Shown: positions 8,371 through 17,522 of the stretch, in pieces
Layout: every line of letters starts with the position of its first letter
Numbering within the stretch: position 1 is the first letter of the stretch
Assembly (NCBI GenBank): GCA_964508715.1
Contig: CAZDUX010000002.1
Location: forward strand, 1-64,000
DNA: 64,000 nucleotides
Origin: JAKALX01 sp964508715
GTDB lineage: Bacteria; Chloroflexota; Dehalococcoidia; Tepidiformales; Tepidiformaceae
Direction: 5' to 3'
Translations under genes and position numbers: made by a program
The notes under the pieces: generated by a model
What the model saw: the letters and a program-made list of their open reading frames with translations, nothing else
The model's database searches: none
What the model was told of the DNA's origin: nothing

Positions 8371-10290
8371 ATGAGCGTTCTCGACGAGGGATTTCGCGGA
8401 GGATCGGGGGGAAGCCGCAATCGCCCCCATGGGAACCTGAGTTTCCTCCGGGTCTCCGTCTTCGTCCTCTTCGGCATCCTTGGAGCCCGCCTCTTTGCCA
8501 TGCAGATAGTTGATGGCGCCGACTATGCCCGCCGCTCACGCGAAAACCATATCTTCGAGCAGAATATCCTCCCCACCCGTGGCCTCATTGTGGATCGCAA
8601 CGGTGAGCACCTCGTCCAGAACGTCGGCGTCTACAAGGCGACGCTCGTCCCCGAACTCCTGCCCGAGAAACCCGAGGACCGCCGCGCGATCTACCAGAAG
8701 CTCGAGGAGATCCTCCAGGTACCCGCCGCCGAGATCCAGGCGAATGTCAAGGAGAATGAGGACAAGGGGCAGGCCTACCTGGAGATGACCATCAAGGACC
8801 GCCTCACCAACGAAGAGGCGCTGAAGCTCGACGAAGCCACGACTGACATGCCCGGTGTCAAGCTCAATATCACCCCGGGCCGCCAGTACGTCGACGACGA
8901 TGCCCTTGCCCATGTCCTCGGGTACATCGGGCCCCAGTTCAAGGAAAACCGCGATGTCTACCGCGCACAGGGGTACGCGGTGAATGAGCCCGTTGGCGTT
9001 GCCGGCCTCGAGAAGCAATACGAAAAGGACCTCCGCGGGACCGCCGGTTACAGCGCAAGCGAACAGGACGCACAGGGCCACCTCATCAGTGCGCTGAAAA
9101 CAAAGGATCCCGTCCCCGGTAACACCCTCCAGCTCTCAATCGACAAGGGCCTTCAGGACTATGTCTACGAACTCCTGAACGACTCCATGAGCATCGATAG
9201 CTGGAACGCCCGCGTCGCGGCCGCTGTCGTCATGAGCCCAAAGACCGGCCAGGTTTACTCGATCGTCTCGGTGCCAGGCTTCAACCCCAACGTCTTCACC
9301 GACCCATCGCTCCAGTCGACCTATGAGCAGCTCAACAAGGACGAAATCCACACGCCGCTGCTCAACCATGCCCTTTCGCCCGCAGCTCCCGGTTCGACGT
9401 TCAAGCTCGTGACCGCCACCGCCGCCCTGAGCGAGGGCAATATCGTCCCTTCGACCAGCTGGAATGTGACCAGTACGGTCCTGGAGATCAAGGGTGAGAA
9501 CGGGCAGATCTATCCGCTGTATGACTGGCGCGCCCATGGCTGGGTCAATCTCTACAGTGCCATCGCCTGGTCCTCGAACATCTACTTCTACATGGCATCC
9601 TGCGGCCTCTACGGCTACGGACCAAAGGGACTCGGTAACGGCGATTCCGCACTGGGCGCTGTAATCCTTGGCCAGTATGCCCGCCGCCTCGGATTTGGCG
9701 GTTCCAGCGGCATCGACCTCGATGGCGAGTTCGACGGCGTTATCCCCGACCCGGCGTGGAAGGCGAAAGCCCATAGTGGCCCCGGGTTCAACCCCGAGGA
9801 TCGCGAGTGGTATTACTCTGATACATGCTTCATGGGCATCGGCCAGGGCGACGTCCTCGCAACGCCAATCCAGGTCGCCCGCATGACGGCAGCCGTGGCA
9901 AACGGCGGCAAGCTTGTCACTCCCCACGTCGTCGACTCGGTCGTGAGCCCCGATGGCAAGACAGTCCGTACGATTCAGCCCGAACTCAAGGAAACCGGCC
10001 TCAACCCGACTTACCTCGCCGAGATTCGCGAAGGCATGCATGAATCCGTAACGCAGGGCGCCGGCGCAAGAGCGTACCAGGCAGGGATCGACATCGCCGG
10101 CAAGACTGGAACGGCCGAGTTCTTCGAAAAGGGCGTGAAGTACCAGCACGCCTGGTTCACGGGCTTCGCTCCGTTCGACGACCCGCAGGTGGTAGTCACC
10201 GTCTACTTCGACCTTGGCGTAGGCGGCGACAAGGCAGCACCCGTTGCTGGCAAGATCCTCGATTACTTCATGAAGAACGTGAAGCCATGA
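8371..10290 (+). CDS. mrdA: Penicillin-binding protein 2 (elongation transpeptidase)
   Basis: Class-B transpeptidase that cross-links side-wall peptidoglycan together with RodA. It has 639 residues: a short cytoplasmic tail, one transmembrane helix at about 26-46, the dimerisation/pedestal domain, and a transpeptidase domain with all three active-site motifs, S342-TFK, S401-SN and K578-TG. The family signature GVAGLEKQYEKDLRG is also present. Its end overlaps rodA by ATGA, consistent with fixed stoichiometry of the PBP2-RodA pair. Confidence 0.95.
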   Translation: MSVLDEGFRGGSGGSRNRPHGNLSFLRVSVFVLFGILGARLFAMQIVDGADYARRSRENHIFEQNILPTRGLIVDRNGEHLVQNVGVYKATLVPELLPEKPEDRRAIYQKLEEILQVPAAEIQANVKENEDKGQAYLEMTIKDRLTNEEALKLDEATTDMPGVKLNITPGRQYVDDDALAHVLGYIGPQFKENRDVYRAQGYAVNEPVGVAGLEKQYEKDLRGTAGYSASEQDAQGHLISALKTKDPVPGNTLQLSIDKGLQDYVYELLNDSMSIDSWNARVAAAVVMSPKTGQVYSIVSVPGFNPNVFTDPSLQSTYEQLNKDEIHTPLLNHALSPAAPGSTFKLVTATAALSEGNIVPSTSWNVTSTVLEIKGENGQIYPLYDWRAHGWVNLYSAIAWSSNIYFYMASCGLYGYGPKGLGNGDSALGAVILGQYARRLGFGGSSGIDLDGEFDGVIPDPAWKAKAHSGPGFNPEDREWYYSDTCFMGIGQGDVLATPIQVARMTAAVANGGKLVTPHVVDSVVSPDGKTVRTIQPELKETGLNPTYLAEIREGMHESVTQGAGARAYQAGIDIAGKTGTAEFFEKGVKYQHAWFTGFAPFDDPQVVVTVYFDLGVGGDKAAPVAGKILDYFMKNVKP

Positions 10291-11444
10291 GCGCCGTCTC
10301 CTACGGTAGTGCGCGGGGAAATAGCCGCAGCGTCTTCCAGGGATGGGACCGCTTCGACTACATCCTGACCACGACGGCCATCCTGCTGGTGGTTTTCGGG
10401 CTGGTTCTCATCTATAGCGGTTCCATTCGCAGTTACGACGGACCAATCGCCAGCTTCACGAACCCGGTTGCCAAGCAGCTCGTTTTCGCCTTCGTCGGTG
10501 TCGTCGCCATGCTGCTCGTCTCCAAGCTCGATTATCACTACCTCACGCATTACGCCTGGATCCTGTACGGCATCGGTCTTATCTCGCTCGTGGTCATCCT
10601 GGCGGTTGGCCACAGTGCCTATGGGTCGACGCGCTGGTTCAACCTCGGCCCCATTCAGATCCAGCCATCGGAGTTCGCAAAGCTCGCCACGATCCTCGCT
10701 CTCGCACGCTTCTTCAGCGAGCACGGCGGCGACGCGAAGGACCTCCGTGCGCTCCTGATCTCACTCCTCATCGTCGCACCGGTGGCCGGTCTCGTATTCG
10801 TTGAGCCTGACCTTGGCACCACGGTCGTCATCCTCTCCATCTGGCTGGGCGTTGTCGTGGTTGCCGGCGTCAACCGTGGCCACCTGCTCGTGATGGGTGC
10901 GATCTTCCTTGCCGTTCTCCCATTTGTTTGGACCTTCTTCATCGCCGACTACCAGGTCACCCGTGTCGCCACTCTCGTCGATGCGGAGCAAGACCCGCTC
11001 GGCGAGGGTTATAACGTCATCCAATCGAAGATCGCCGTTGGCTCCGGCCAGTGGTTCGGCAATGGGCTGACGAATGGCCAGCAGACCCAGCAGGGCAACC
11101 TGAAGGTCCCCACCAAGGACTATATCTTCAGCGTCCTCGGCGAAGAGCTCGGATTCACGGGAGCGATGGGCCTGTTCGCACTCTTCATCCTCCTCCTCAT
11201 GCGCGGGATTCGCGCCGCTCAGATCGCCGGAGATACGGCAGGGCAGCTCGTTGCGGTGGGCATTGTCGTGCTCATCCTGATGCAGGCCTTCATCAACATC
11301 GCCGTGAATGTGAGCCTCTTCCCGGTTACCGGTGTCCCGCTTCCCTTTGTCAGCCAGGGAGGTAGTTCCCTCCTCAGCGTCTTCATCGCCCTGGGCCTGC
11401 TCCAGAGCATCATCATGCGTCATCGTGCCTACCGGCAGATCTGA
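10287..11444 (+). CDS. rodA: RodA, SEDS peptidoglycan glycosyltransferase
   Basis: Polymerises lipid II in the elongasome. It has 385 residues with about ten transmembrane helices. SEDS hallmarks are GSTRWFNLGPIQIQPSEFAK, the loop GNGLTNGQQTQ, and KDYIFSVLGEELGF, where FtsW/RodA proteins carry their catalytic region, followed by GVPLPFVSQGGSS. It is the last gene of the elongation operon and starts inside the PBP2 stop codon. FtsW is the alternative, but pairing with PBP2 and MreBCD favours RodA. Confidence 0.93.
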   Translation: MSAVSYGSARGNSRSVFQGWDRFDYILTTTAILLVVFGLVLIYSGSIRSYDGPIASFTNPVAKQLVFAFVGVVAMLLVSKLDYHYLTHYAWILYGIGLISLVVILAVGHSAYGSTRWFNLGPIQIQPSEFAKLATILALARFFSEHGGDAKDLRALLISLLIVAPVAGLVFVEPDLGTTVVILSIWLGVVVVAGVNRGHLLVMGAIFLAVLPFVWTFFIADYQVTRVATLVDAEQDPLGEGYNVIQSKIAVGSGQWFGNGLTNGQQTQQGNLKVPTKDYIFSVLGEELGFTGAMGLFALFILLLMRGIRAAQIAGDTAGQLVAVGIVVLILMQAFINIAVNVSLFPVTGVPLPFVSQGGSSLLSVFIALGLLQSIIMRHRAYRQI

Positions 11445-11482
11445 CGGACGCGGGTCATCAATTCATAGCGCTTCGCAGATGT

Positions 11483-11518
11483 CCCGATTCCAGGGATGCG
11501 GTCCTTGCAGGGATCGGG
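11483..11518. terminator. Hairpin between convergent rodA and radA
   Basis: CCCGATTCC (11483-11491) pairs with GGGATCGGG (11510-11518) over 9 bp with one G-U pair, loop of 18 nt. It sits midway in the 142-nt convergent gap and could end transcripts from either side, though it lacks a T run. Nothing else is seen in the gap. Confidence 0.4.
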
Positions 11519-11586
11519 GTTCGGGCACGGGCGAGACCAGCACAGTACAACTGTCGCCCCCAACTACTCGCACGAATCCGCAATCA

Positions 11587-12939
11587 TCAATTCGAAAGTG
11601 CTTCCTTCACCGACCTCACCGGTATCAGCATGATGCCCTCCGCGAGCTGCGTGTTCGACGGAACGACGCAACGTTCGAAGCCGAGACGCGCCAGCTCGGC
11701 GAGCCGCCGTTGGGCCTGCTGGACCGGGCGAATCGCCCCGGAGAGTGCGACCTCGCCGAGGTAAGCGGTCCCCCGGTCGAGCGGCTGGTCGCGCACGGCC
11801 GACGCCAGTGCCCGCAGGATAGCGAGGTCCGCCCCCGGGTCGCGAACACGCAGCCCACCCGAGACCGTCGCGACGACATCGAGATTGGCGGCGTAGATGC
11901 CGCCGCGCCGGGCCAGCACGGCGAGCAGCAGGTGCAACCGCGAGACTTCCAGCCCGGACGCAATCCGCCGGGGCGCGGCAAGCGGCGAGGGCACTGCAAG
12001 TGCCTGCACCTCGACCGCGAGCGGCCGGGAACCCTCAATTAGTGCTGTTACGGCACAGCCTGATGCATCCGGGTCGTGCGCCTCGAGGAATGCCGCACTC
12101 GGGTTCTCAACGCTCTTCAGCCCTTGCCCGGTCATCTCGAACACACCGACTTCATCCGTGGCACCGAAGCGGTTCTTCACCGCGCGCAACACGCGAAAGC
12201 TGCCGCCCTCGGCACTCTCGAAATACAGCACCGCATCGACAAGATGCTCGAGCAGGCGAGGACCAGCAATTTCGCCGCCCTTCGTCACGTGGCCAGTCAC
12301 GATCGTCGCTATCTCATTTCCCTTTGACCAGCCGACAAGCCGTGCGCCAGCCTCCGAGAGCTGGGCCGGCCCACCCGATCGTGATTCCAGCCCCTCCACG
12401 TACACCGACTGAATCGAATCGATCACGAGAGCTGCGACGCCCAGTCCCTCGGCCGCCGCCAGTGCGGCATCGAGATTTGTTTCCGGGATGAGCTCGATCC
12501 CCTGCCCGCCAATCTCGAGCCGCGAAGCCCTCATCTTCACCTGGCGCGGAGACTCCTCCCCGCAGACGTACCCCACCCGATTGCCCTTCGCCGCGAGCCG
12601 TGCGGCAGCCTGCAGCATCAGTGTCGACTTCCCGATCCCGGGATCGCCACCGACGAGCACCAGCGAACCGGGCACGATGCCGCCACCGAGCACCCGATCG
12701 AGCTCCGGTATCTCGGTCGAGAAGCGCCGGCCGGGTTCATCCGGCACATCAACGAGCGAGAGGGTGGCCGCCGGTGGCGCCGAAACCGGGCGTTTCGAGA
12801 GCGGACCTCCCGCCGACTTCGATGAGGTCACGACCTGTTCGAGCGAATTCCATGCCTGGCACTCACCACATCGCCCAACATAGGCGACGGTCTGCCAGCC
12901 GCACTCGCGACACCTGTAGCTGCCCTGCGTCTTCGCCAT
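11587..12939 (-). CDS. radA: DNA repair protein RadA/Sms
   Basis: Hexameric ATPase that drives branch migration in recombination repair. It has 450 residues in the standard order: a four-cysteine zinc finger (YRCRECGW, GRCGECQAW), a RecA-like core with Walker A GDPGIGKST and the RadA-specific KNRFGATDE (KNRFG) motif, and a C-terminal Lon-protease-like domain. A TAGGAT element (12953-12948) lies 8 nt before the ATG, suggesting a nearly leaderless message. It is followed on the same side of the cluster by no further gene before the convergent gap. Confidence 0.95.
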   Translation of the reverse strand: MAKTQGSYRCRECGWQTVAYVGRCGECQAWNSLEQVVTSSKSAGGPLSKRPVSAPPAATLSLVDVPDEPGRRFSTEIPELDRVLGGGIVPGSLVLVGGDPGIGKSTLMLQAAARLAAKGNRVGYVCGEESPRQVKMRASRLEIGGQGIELIPETNLDAALAAAEGLGVAALVIDSIQSVYVEGLESRSGGPAQLSEAGARLVGWSKGNEIATIVTGHVTKGGEIAGPRLLEHLVDAVLYFESAEGGSFRVLRAVKNRFGATDEVGVFEMTGQGLKSVENPSAAFLEAHDPDASGCAVTALIEGSRPLAVEVQALAVPSPLAAPRRIASGLEVSRLHLLLAVLARRGGIYAANLDVVATVSGGLRVRDPGADLAILRALASAVRDQPLDRGTAYLGEVALSGAIRPVQQAQRRLAELARLGFERCVVPSNTQLAEGIMLIPVRSVKEALSN

Positions 12940-12980
12940 CGACCGCCATCCTACGCACCCTCACGACATGGGGTAACGCG

Positions 12981-15440
12981 TTAGTTCGCCTCCGTCGCCT
13001 TCTCGAGGAACGGCTTCACCGCCATCGCCAGTCCCCGGTGCTCCGGCTTCTGCAGCAGCGGGTCGCGAGCAAGCACCCGGCGCGCCATCCCCCGCGCCCG
13101 CAACAGCAGCTCACGGTCGGTGAGCCGCGCCACGCGCAGCATCGTATTTGAACCACTCTGGATCCGGCCCCACGTTTCGCCTTCACCACGCATCGCCAGG
13201 TCCACTTCAGCAAGCTTGAAGCCGTCAGTGGTTTCCACCATCGCCTCGAGCCGCTCACGTGCCTCCGGGCCCGGGTCTTCCTCGCTGCTGAAGAGCAGGC
13301 AGTAGCTCTGCATGTCCGAGCGCCCAACGCGGCCGCGGAACTGGTGGAGCTGGCTCAGCCCGAAGCGCTCGGCGCCCTCGATCACGATCACTGTCGCGTT
13401 CGGCACATCGATGCCGACTTCGATGACGCTCGTCGAGACCAGCACCCTCGCCTCGTTTCGGGCGAACCGTGCCATCACTTCATCCTTTGCCTGGCCCTTC
13501 ATTCTCCCGTGCAGCAACGCACACTCGTAGTCCCGGAACGGTCCATTCTGAAGATGTTCGAACTCCTCTTCGGCCGACCGGACATCGAGCGTTTCCGACT
13601 CCTCAACCAGCGGGCAGATGACGTATACCTGCTCACCGGCATCAAGGCGCTTGCGGATGAACTCGTACGCCTGCTCGCGTTCGAGCGGCTGGTACCAGCG
13701 TGTCCTGACCGGCTTCCGGCCCGGCGGCATCTCGCTGATCGTCGAGACCTCGAGGTCGCCATAGACTGTCAACGCGAGCGTCCGGGGAATAGGTGTCGCG
13801 GTCATCACGAGGAGATGCGGGTTTACACCCTTCTGCCGGAGCTTCGCCCGCTGCATCACCCCAAAGCGGTGCTGCTCGTCGACGATTGCCAGCCCCAGCC
13901 GTGGCATCTCCACATCGTTTTCGAGCAACGCATGCGTCCCGATGACGATATCTGCACCGCCATTACGGGCGTCCCCACGGACCTGTTCCTTTTGCGACGC
14001 CGTCAGCGAACCCGTGAGCAATAGCGCCCGAAGCGGCCGGCCAAGGGCAGGCGGGACAAACACCCCATCGAGTGCGCCGACTTCTCCGCCCCCGAGCAGC
14101 TTCATCAGCGACCGATAATGCTGTTCGGCCAGGATCTCGGTCGGGGCCATCAACGCTGCCTGGTATCCACTCTGGACCGCTGCCACCATCCCGGCGAACG
14201 CCACCACCGTTTTCCCGGACCCAACGTCACCCTGCAGCAGCCGCAGCATCGGATGCGAACCACGGATGTCTTCTTCAATCTCAGCGAGCGCGTTCGCCTG
14301 GTCGCCAGTCAGCCGGAATGGCAGTGAATCGAGGAACGGCTGCCGCCGATCTCCCAGGGACAGGACTGGTGCGACGTTTCCCTCCTGCCATTCTGCCCGC
14401 CTCATGAGCACAGCAACCTGGATGGCCAGGAACTCCCCAACAGCGAGCCGCTGCCGTGCCTCCTCAGCCTGCCGCATCGACTCCGGGTAGTGATAGCTGG
14501 TGATGATGCCGCCAATCCCCGGGAGCCGCTCCTCGTTCGCGAGCCAGCGTGGCACGGGATCAGCGACGGTATCCGAGAGAGCGTCGACGGCCGCCTTCAC
14601 AGCACGCCGGATGGTCCGTTGCCCGAGCCCCGCCGTTGCAGGGTAGACGGGCACGAGCCGGCCAGTATGCAGCAGATCATCATCGAGGGGTTCATATTCC
14701 GGGTTCTCCATCTGGAGACGGCCCTTCCACTCCCGTACCCGTCCTGAAACGACGACCTGCTGCCCCTCGCTCAGCGCCCGGGCAACGTACGGCATGTTGA
14801 ACCATGTCACCCGGAGCACTCCTGTCCCATCGTTCAGGATCGCCTGTGAGCCGCGCACCCGCTTTCCCCAGCGCATCTCGCTCACGCTGAACACGGTCGC
14901 GACCACCGTCTGTGGCCTGGTCTCGGGTCGCAGGTCGCGAATCTTCCGTGTGTCCGTGAAGTCATTGAATCGCCGCGGAAAGAGGAATACCGCGTCTCCA
15001 GCAGTCGCGACGCCGAGTTTCTCGAACTTCTCCGTGGCCGACTTCCCCACCCCTGGCAGCTTCGAAACGGGAGAGTCGGGCCGCAGCCCCGATGAATTGG
15101 AACCGGTGGCTGCCGGACTCCTCAGTCCGTCACGTCCTCCAGGGTCTGCGCCATCAGGGGTACTGCCTCCCGGAGCATCACCGCCGCTGTGCTCGTTTTG
15201 TAGCCCGCGAATCGCCGCCACGAGCCACTGCCGCCGCTCTCCTTCGCCCAGCGACCGGTATCCTCCCGGCGGAAGGGCTCTGACAGCCCGGTCCAGTGCC
15301 GGGCTCTCCGCGGGTAGCCCGTCTTCCGTGAGCTGAATGAGCATCCGGTCGAGCCCACCGATCACAAGCCTGTTGTCGCACCCGTGCTGGAGTTCCTGTT
15401 CGAATACCCGCTGCACCCGTCTCGTTTCGGGAGATGACAT
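12981..15440 (-). CDS. recG: ATP-dependent DNA helicase RecG
   Basis: Remodels stalled forks and Holliday junctions. It has 819 residues, longer than the usual 680-700 because of an N-terminal extension of about 140 residues; the Gly/Ser/Asp-rich part of this extension, at about 90-125, looks disordered. Then come the HhH-like wedge segment (KLPGVGKSATEKFEKLG), the OB wedge domain, Walker A LQGDVGSGKT, the DEAH-box variant VDEQHRFG and the C-terminal QFRGRVGRSD motif. ATG 15440 is taken, with GAGTGAGG just upstream; GTG 15443 and an ATG at 15464 are alternatives. It starts 5 nt after the degV stop. Confidence 0.95.
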   Translation of the reverse strand: MSSPETRRVQRVFEQELQHGCDNRLVIGGLDRMLIQLTEDGLPAESPALDRAVRALPPGGYRSLGEGERRQWLVAAIRGLQNEHSGGDAPGGSTPDGADPGGRDGLRSPAATGSNSSGLRPDSPVSKLPGVGKSATEKFEKLGVATAGDAVFLFPRRFNDFTDTRKIRDLRPETRPQTVVATVFSVSEMRWGKRVRGSQAILNDGTGVLRVTWFNMPYVARALSEGQQVVVSGRVREWKGRLQMENPEYEPLDDDLLHTGRLVPVYPATAGLGQRTIRRAVKAAVDALSDTVADPVPRWLANEERLPGIGGIITSYHYPESMRQAEEARQRLAVGEFLAIQVAVLMRRAEWQEGNVAPVLSLGDRRQPFLDSLPFRLTGDQANALAEIEEDIRGSHPMLRLLQGDVGSGKTVVAFAGMVAAVQSGYQAALMAPTEILAEQHYRSLMKLLGGGEVGALDGVFVPPALGRPLRALLLTGSLTASQKEQVRGDARNGGADIVIGTHALLENDVEMPRLGLAIVDEQHRFGVMQRAKLRQKGVNPHLLVMTATPIPRTLALTVYGDLEVSTISEMPPGRKPVRTRWYQPLEREQAYEFIRKRLDAGEQVYVICPLVEESETLDVRSAEEEFEHLQNGPFRDYECALLHGRMKGQAKDEVMARFARNEARVLVSTSVIEVGIDVPNATVIVIEGAERFGLSQLHQFRGRVGRSDMQSYCLLFSSEEDPGPEARERLEAMVETTDGFKLAEVDLAMRGEGETWGRIQSGSNTMLRVARLTDRELLLRARGMARRVLARDPLLQKPEHRGLAMAVKPFLEKATEAN

Positions 15441-15445
15441 CACCC

Positions 15446-16285
15446 TCACTCCCGGTTGATCCACGCAATGCCGAGCGCATTCGGCCCCGTGTAGGCGCCA
15501 ACCGTTGGCCCAAGGTGAGCCCGTCCCATATCGGTATGGGGTAACGACGGACGGATCCGCTGGATGAACCGGTCGGCCTCCTCATCATTCGCAGAGCAGG
15601 CCACGAACATCATCTTTGCGCGCGCCTGCGCCGTCGCAATTTCCGCAATGCGGTCGAGTGCCTTCGAACGCGTCCGCACTCGCTCGACAGGTGCCACCTC
15701 GCCGTCAACAACGTTGAGGATCGGCCTGATGCTCAGCACCGACCCGAGGAGCGACCGGGCCCGCCCGATTCTTCCACCCTTCTGCAGGTACTCGAGCGTG
15801 TCGACTACCACGCTCACGTGGGTCCGATCCATTGCTCGCCTTGCCGCCGCTACCACCTCCTCGAGCTTCCCGCCCCTCGCTGCCACCGCGGCCGCTTCGA
15901 GCACGATGAGGCCCAGGCCCAGGCTCACGTTGTACGAATCGATGAGGTCGATATGCGCGAGGTGCGCGACCTCCTCGCGCGCGACGGAGGCGGCGTTCAG
16001 TGTGCCCGAAAGCCGCGAGGAGATGTGAATCGAAACGATTTCGTTCGTCTCCCCGGCAAGCCGCTCGTAGGTCTCCTTGAAGGCCGCGACCGATGGCTGG
16101 CTGGTACGTGGTAGCACCGGCGATGTCTTGAGCCGTTCGTAGAAACCGTTGGCGTCGATATCAACGCCATCCCGGAGTGCTTCATCACCGAAGAACACGG
16201 TGAGCGGCACAACCGTGATGCCGTAAGCGGTGACGAGGTCGGCCGGAAGGTCGCAGGTGGAGTCGGTGACGATGCGGACGGTCAT
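15446..16285 (-). CDS. DegV family fatty-acid-binding protein
   Basis: Binds fatty acids; in Firmicutes such proteins (FakB) present fatty acids to a FakA kinase, but no kinase is seen here. It has 279 residues with the family opening VRIVTDSTCDLP, the SRLSGTLNAA motif and the KGGRIGRARS segment. MTVRIV at 16285 is the family start; the open frame runs 16 codons further. A TATACT on the minus strand about 25 nt upstream may be its promoter. No clear ribosome-binding site is present. It is divergent from rpe and just upstream of recG. Confidence 0.88.
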   Translation of the reverse strand: MTVRIVTDSTCDLPADLVTAYGITVVPLTVFFGDEALRDGVDIDANGFYERLKTSPVLPRTSQPSVAAFKETYERLAGETNEIVSIHISSRLSGTLNAASVAREEVAHLAHIDLIDSYNVSLGLGLIVLEAAAVAARGGKLEEVVAAARRAMDRTHVSVVVDTLEYLQKGGRIGRARSLLGSVLSIRPILNVVDGEVAPVERVRTRSKALDRIAEIATAQARAKMMFVACSANDEEADRFIQRIRPSLPHTDMGRAHLGPTVGAYTGPNALGIAWINRE

Positions 16286-16337
16286 AATTGTTGAGGCGCC
16301 TATGCAGCCGAGTATAAAGCCTTGCGCCGCCACGCGT

Positions 16338-16349
16338 TAGAATTGGCTC
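16338..16349 (+). promoter_or_regulatory. Leaderless promoter of rpe
   Basis: TAGAAT at 16338-16343 lies exactly 6 nt before the rpe ATG, placing the predicted first transcribed base on the A of the start codon. Confidence 0.6.
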
Positions 16350-17012
16350 ATGCAGCAGGTAAAGCTCGCCCCGTCCATCCTCACCGCCGACTTCGGGCGT
16401 CTTGCCGATGAGGTACGGGCCGCCGAAGCCGCCGGTGCCGACCTGCTCCACCTCGACGTTATGGATGGCCGCTTCGTCCCGAACATCACCTTCGGCCCGC
16501 TCGTCGTCGAGGCACTGCGCAAAGTCACGAACCTTCCGTTCGACCTCCACCTCATGATCGTGGAGCCCGAAAAGTTCGTCCCTGCCTTCGCTGACGTTTC
16601 CGACACGATCAACGTTCACATCGAGGTCTCGCCTCACATCAACCGCACCCTCGACCAGATCCACCGGCTTGGCAAGCGCGCCGGAGTGTGCATCAATCCG
16701 GGGACGCCGGTGAGCGCCATCGAAGAGTCATTCCCCGATACCGACCAGGTGATGGTAATGACCATCAATCCGGGCTGGGGCGGCCAGCAGATGATCCCCC
16801 GCCAGCTCGACAAGGTCCGCCGTATCCGCGAACTCCTCGACGCCGGGAGCTACTCCGCCGATATCGAAATCGACGGGGGTGTGAAGGCTGCCAACGCGCT
16901 CCAATGCGCGCACGCCGGCGCCAATGTGCTCGTCTGCGGAAGCTCCGTCTACAACCCCGAGAGGAGCGTGGCGGAGAGCGTCGCCGCCCTCCGTGCGGCC
17001 CTCGCCAGTTAG
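16350..17012 (+). CDS. rpe: Ribulose-phosphate 3-epimerase
   Basis: Interconverts ribulose-5-phosphate and xylulose-5-phosphate in the pentose phosphate pathway. It is a (beta/alpha)8 barrel of 220 residues. The sequence shows SILTADFGRL, the metal-binding HLDVMDGRFVPNITFGP, the catalytic-Asp region DLHLMI, TINPGWGGQ and EIDGGVK. The ATG has a TAGAAT -10 at 6-nt distance and no Shine-Dalgarno sequence. Its TAG stop overlaps the stop of the convergent peroxiredoxin gene. Confidence 0.95.
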   Translation: MQQVKLAPSILTADFGRLADEVRAAEAAGADLLHLDVMDGRFVPNITFGPLVVEALRKVTNLPFDLHLMIVEPEKFVPAFADVSDTINVHIEVSPHINRTLDQIHRLGKRAGVCINPGTPVSAIEESFPDTDQVMVMTINPGWGGQQMIPRQLDKVRRIRELLDAGSYSADIEIDGGVKAANALQCAHAGANVLVCGSSVYNPERSVAESVAALRAALAS

Positions 17013-17467
17013 CTGTTCAGCTTCTCCAGGACTTCCAGCGCATGCACCGGATGCGACTCGAAGTCGCGGGGCTCTGCGTACACGTCCCGCACAATACCTT
17101 CCTTGTCGATGACGACTGTCGTGCGGTTGTGAATACCGGCAGCCTCGTTGTAGACGCCGAAATCCTTACCGGTCTGGTTCTTGGGGAAGTCACTGGCGAG
17201 CGGGAACTCGAGACCCAGCTTGTCCATGAACTCACCCTGGACCGCGAACGAATCAACACTTACGCCCACGACCTGGGCGTTGGCCTCCGTGAACCTGTCA
17301 GTCCAGGTTCGGAAGGCCGTCATTTCGCTCGTTCAGCCACCGGTGAACGCGAGTGGATAGAACGCCAGCACAATGTGCTTCCCCGGGAACGAGTCGTTCG
17401 TTATCTCATTCCGATTTCGGTCACGAACGGAGAAGCGCGGCGCGGGCTGACCAATTTCAAGTGCCAT
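17009..17467 (-). CDS. AhpE-type peroxiredoxin, selenocysteine at in-frame TGA
   Basis: A 152-residue thiol/selenol peroxidase of the 1-Cys AhpE group. Reading through TGA at 17335-17333 as selenocysteine gives MALEIGQPAP ... FYPLAFTGGUTSEM ... YNEAAGIHNRTTVVIDKEG, continuous over the full family length. AhpE-type enzymes have FTGxC at this place. U45 replaces the peroxidatic cysteine, and the protein has no cysteine at all, so there is no resolving thiol and an external reductant would be needed. Family resemblance is equally good on both sides of the TGA, in the same frame. A 7-bp hairpin follows the TGA at SECIS distance. A TAAGAT element 7 nt before the ATG suggests a leaderless mRNA. Its stop overlaps that of rpe. 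Automated calling would keep only the last 104 residues. Confidence 0.87.
17291..17310 (-). promoter_or_regulatory. Candidate bacterial SECIS of the peroxiredoxin gene
   Basis: On the minus strand GAACCTG pairs perfectly with CAGGTTC (7 bp) around the 6-nt loop GACTGA. The stem starts 23 nt after the TGA, and the loop, which begins with G, starts at nt 30. This fits the known bacterial SECIS pattern of a short stem-loop within about 40 nt downstream of UGA. Confidence 0.6.
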
Positions 17468-17474
17468 GCTGGCT

Positions 17475-17480
17475 ATCTTA
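17475..17480 (-). promoter_or_regulatory. Leaderless -10 of the peroxiredoxin gene
   Basis: TAAGAT on the minus strand ends 7 nt before the ATG at 17467. No Shine-Dalgarno sequence is present. Confidence 0.5.
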
Positions 17481-17522
17481 CGGGCCGCGCACCGTCAGGG
17501 CGACCGGCGCGGGGTGCATCAT

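Noticed and set aside
17009..17323. Peroxiredoxin as a short 104-residue gene starting after the TGA
   Set aside because: That start removes the N-terminal beta strand and the catalytic site; the upstream frame encodes exactly the missing part with a good start and promoter.
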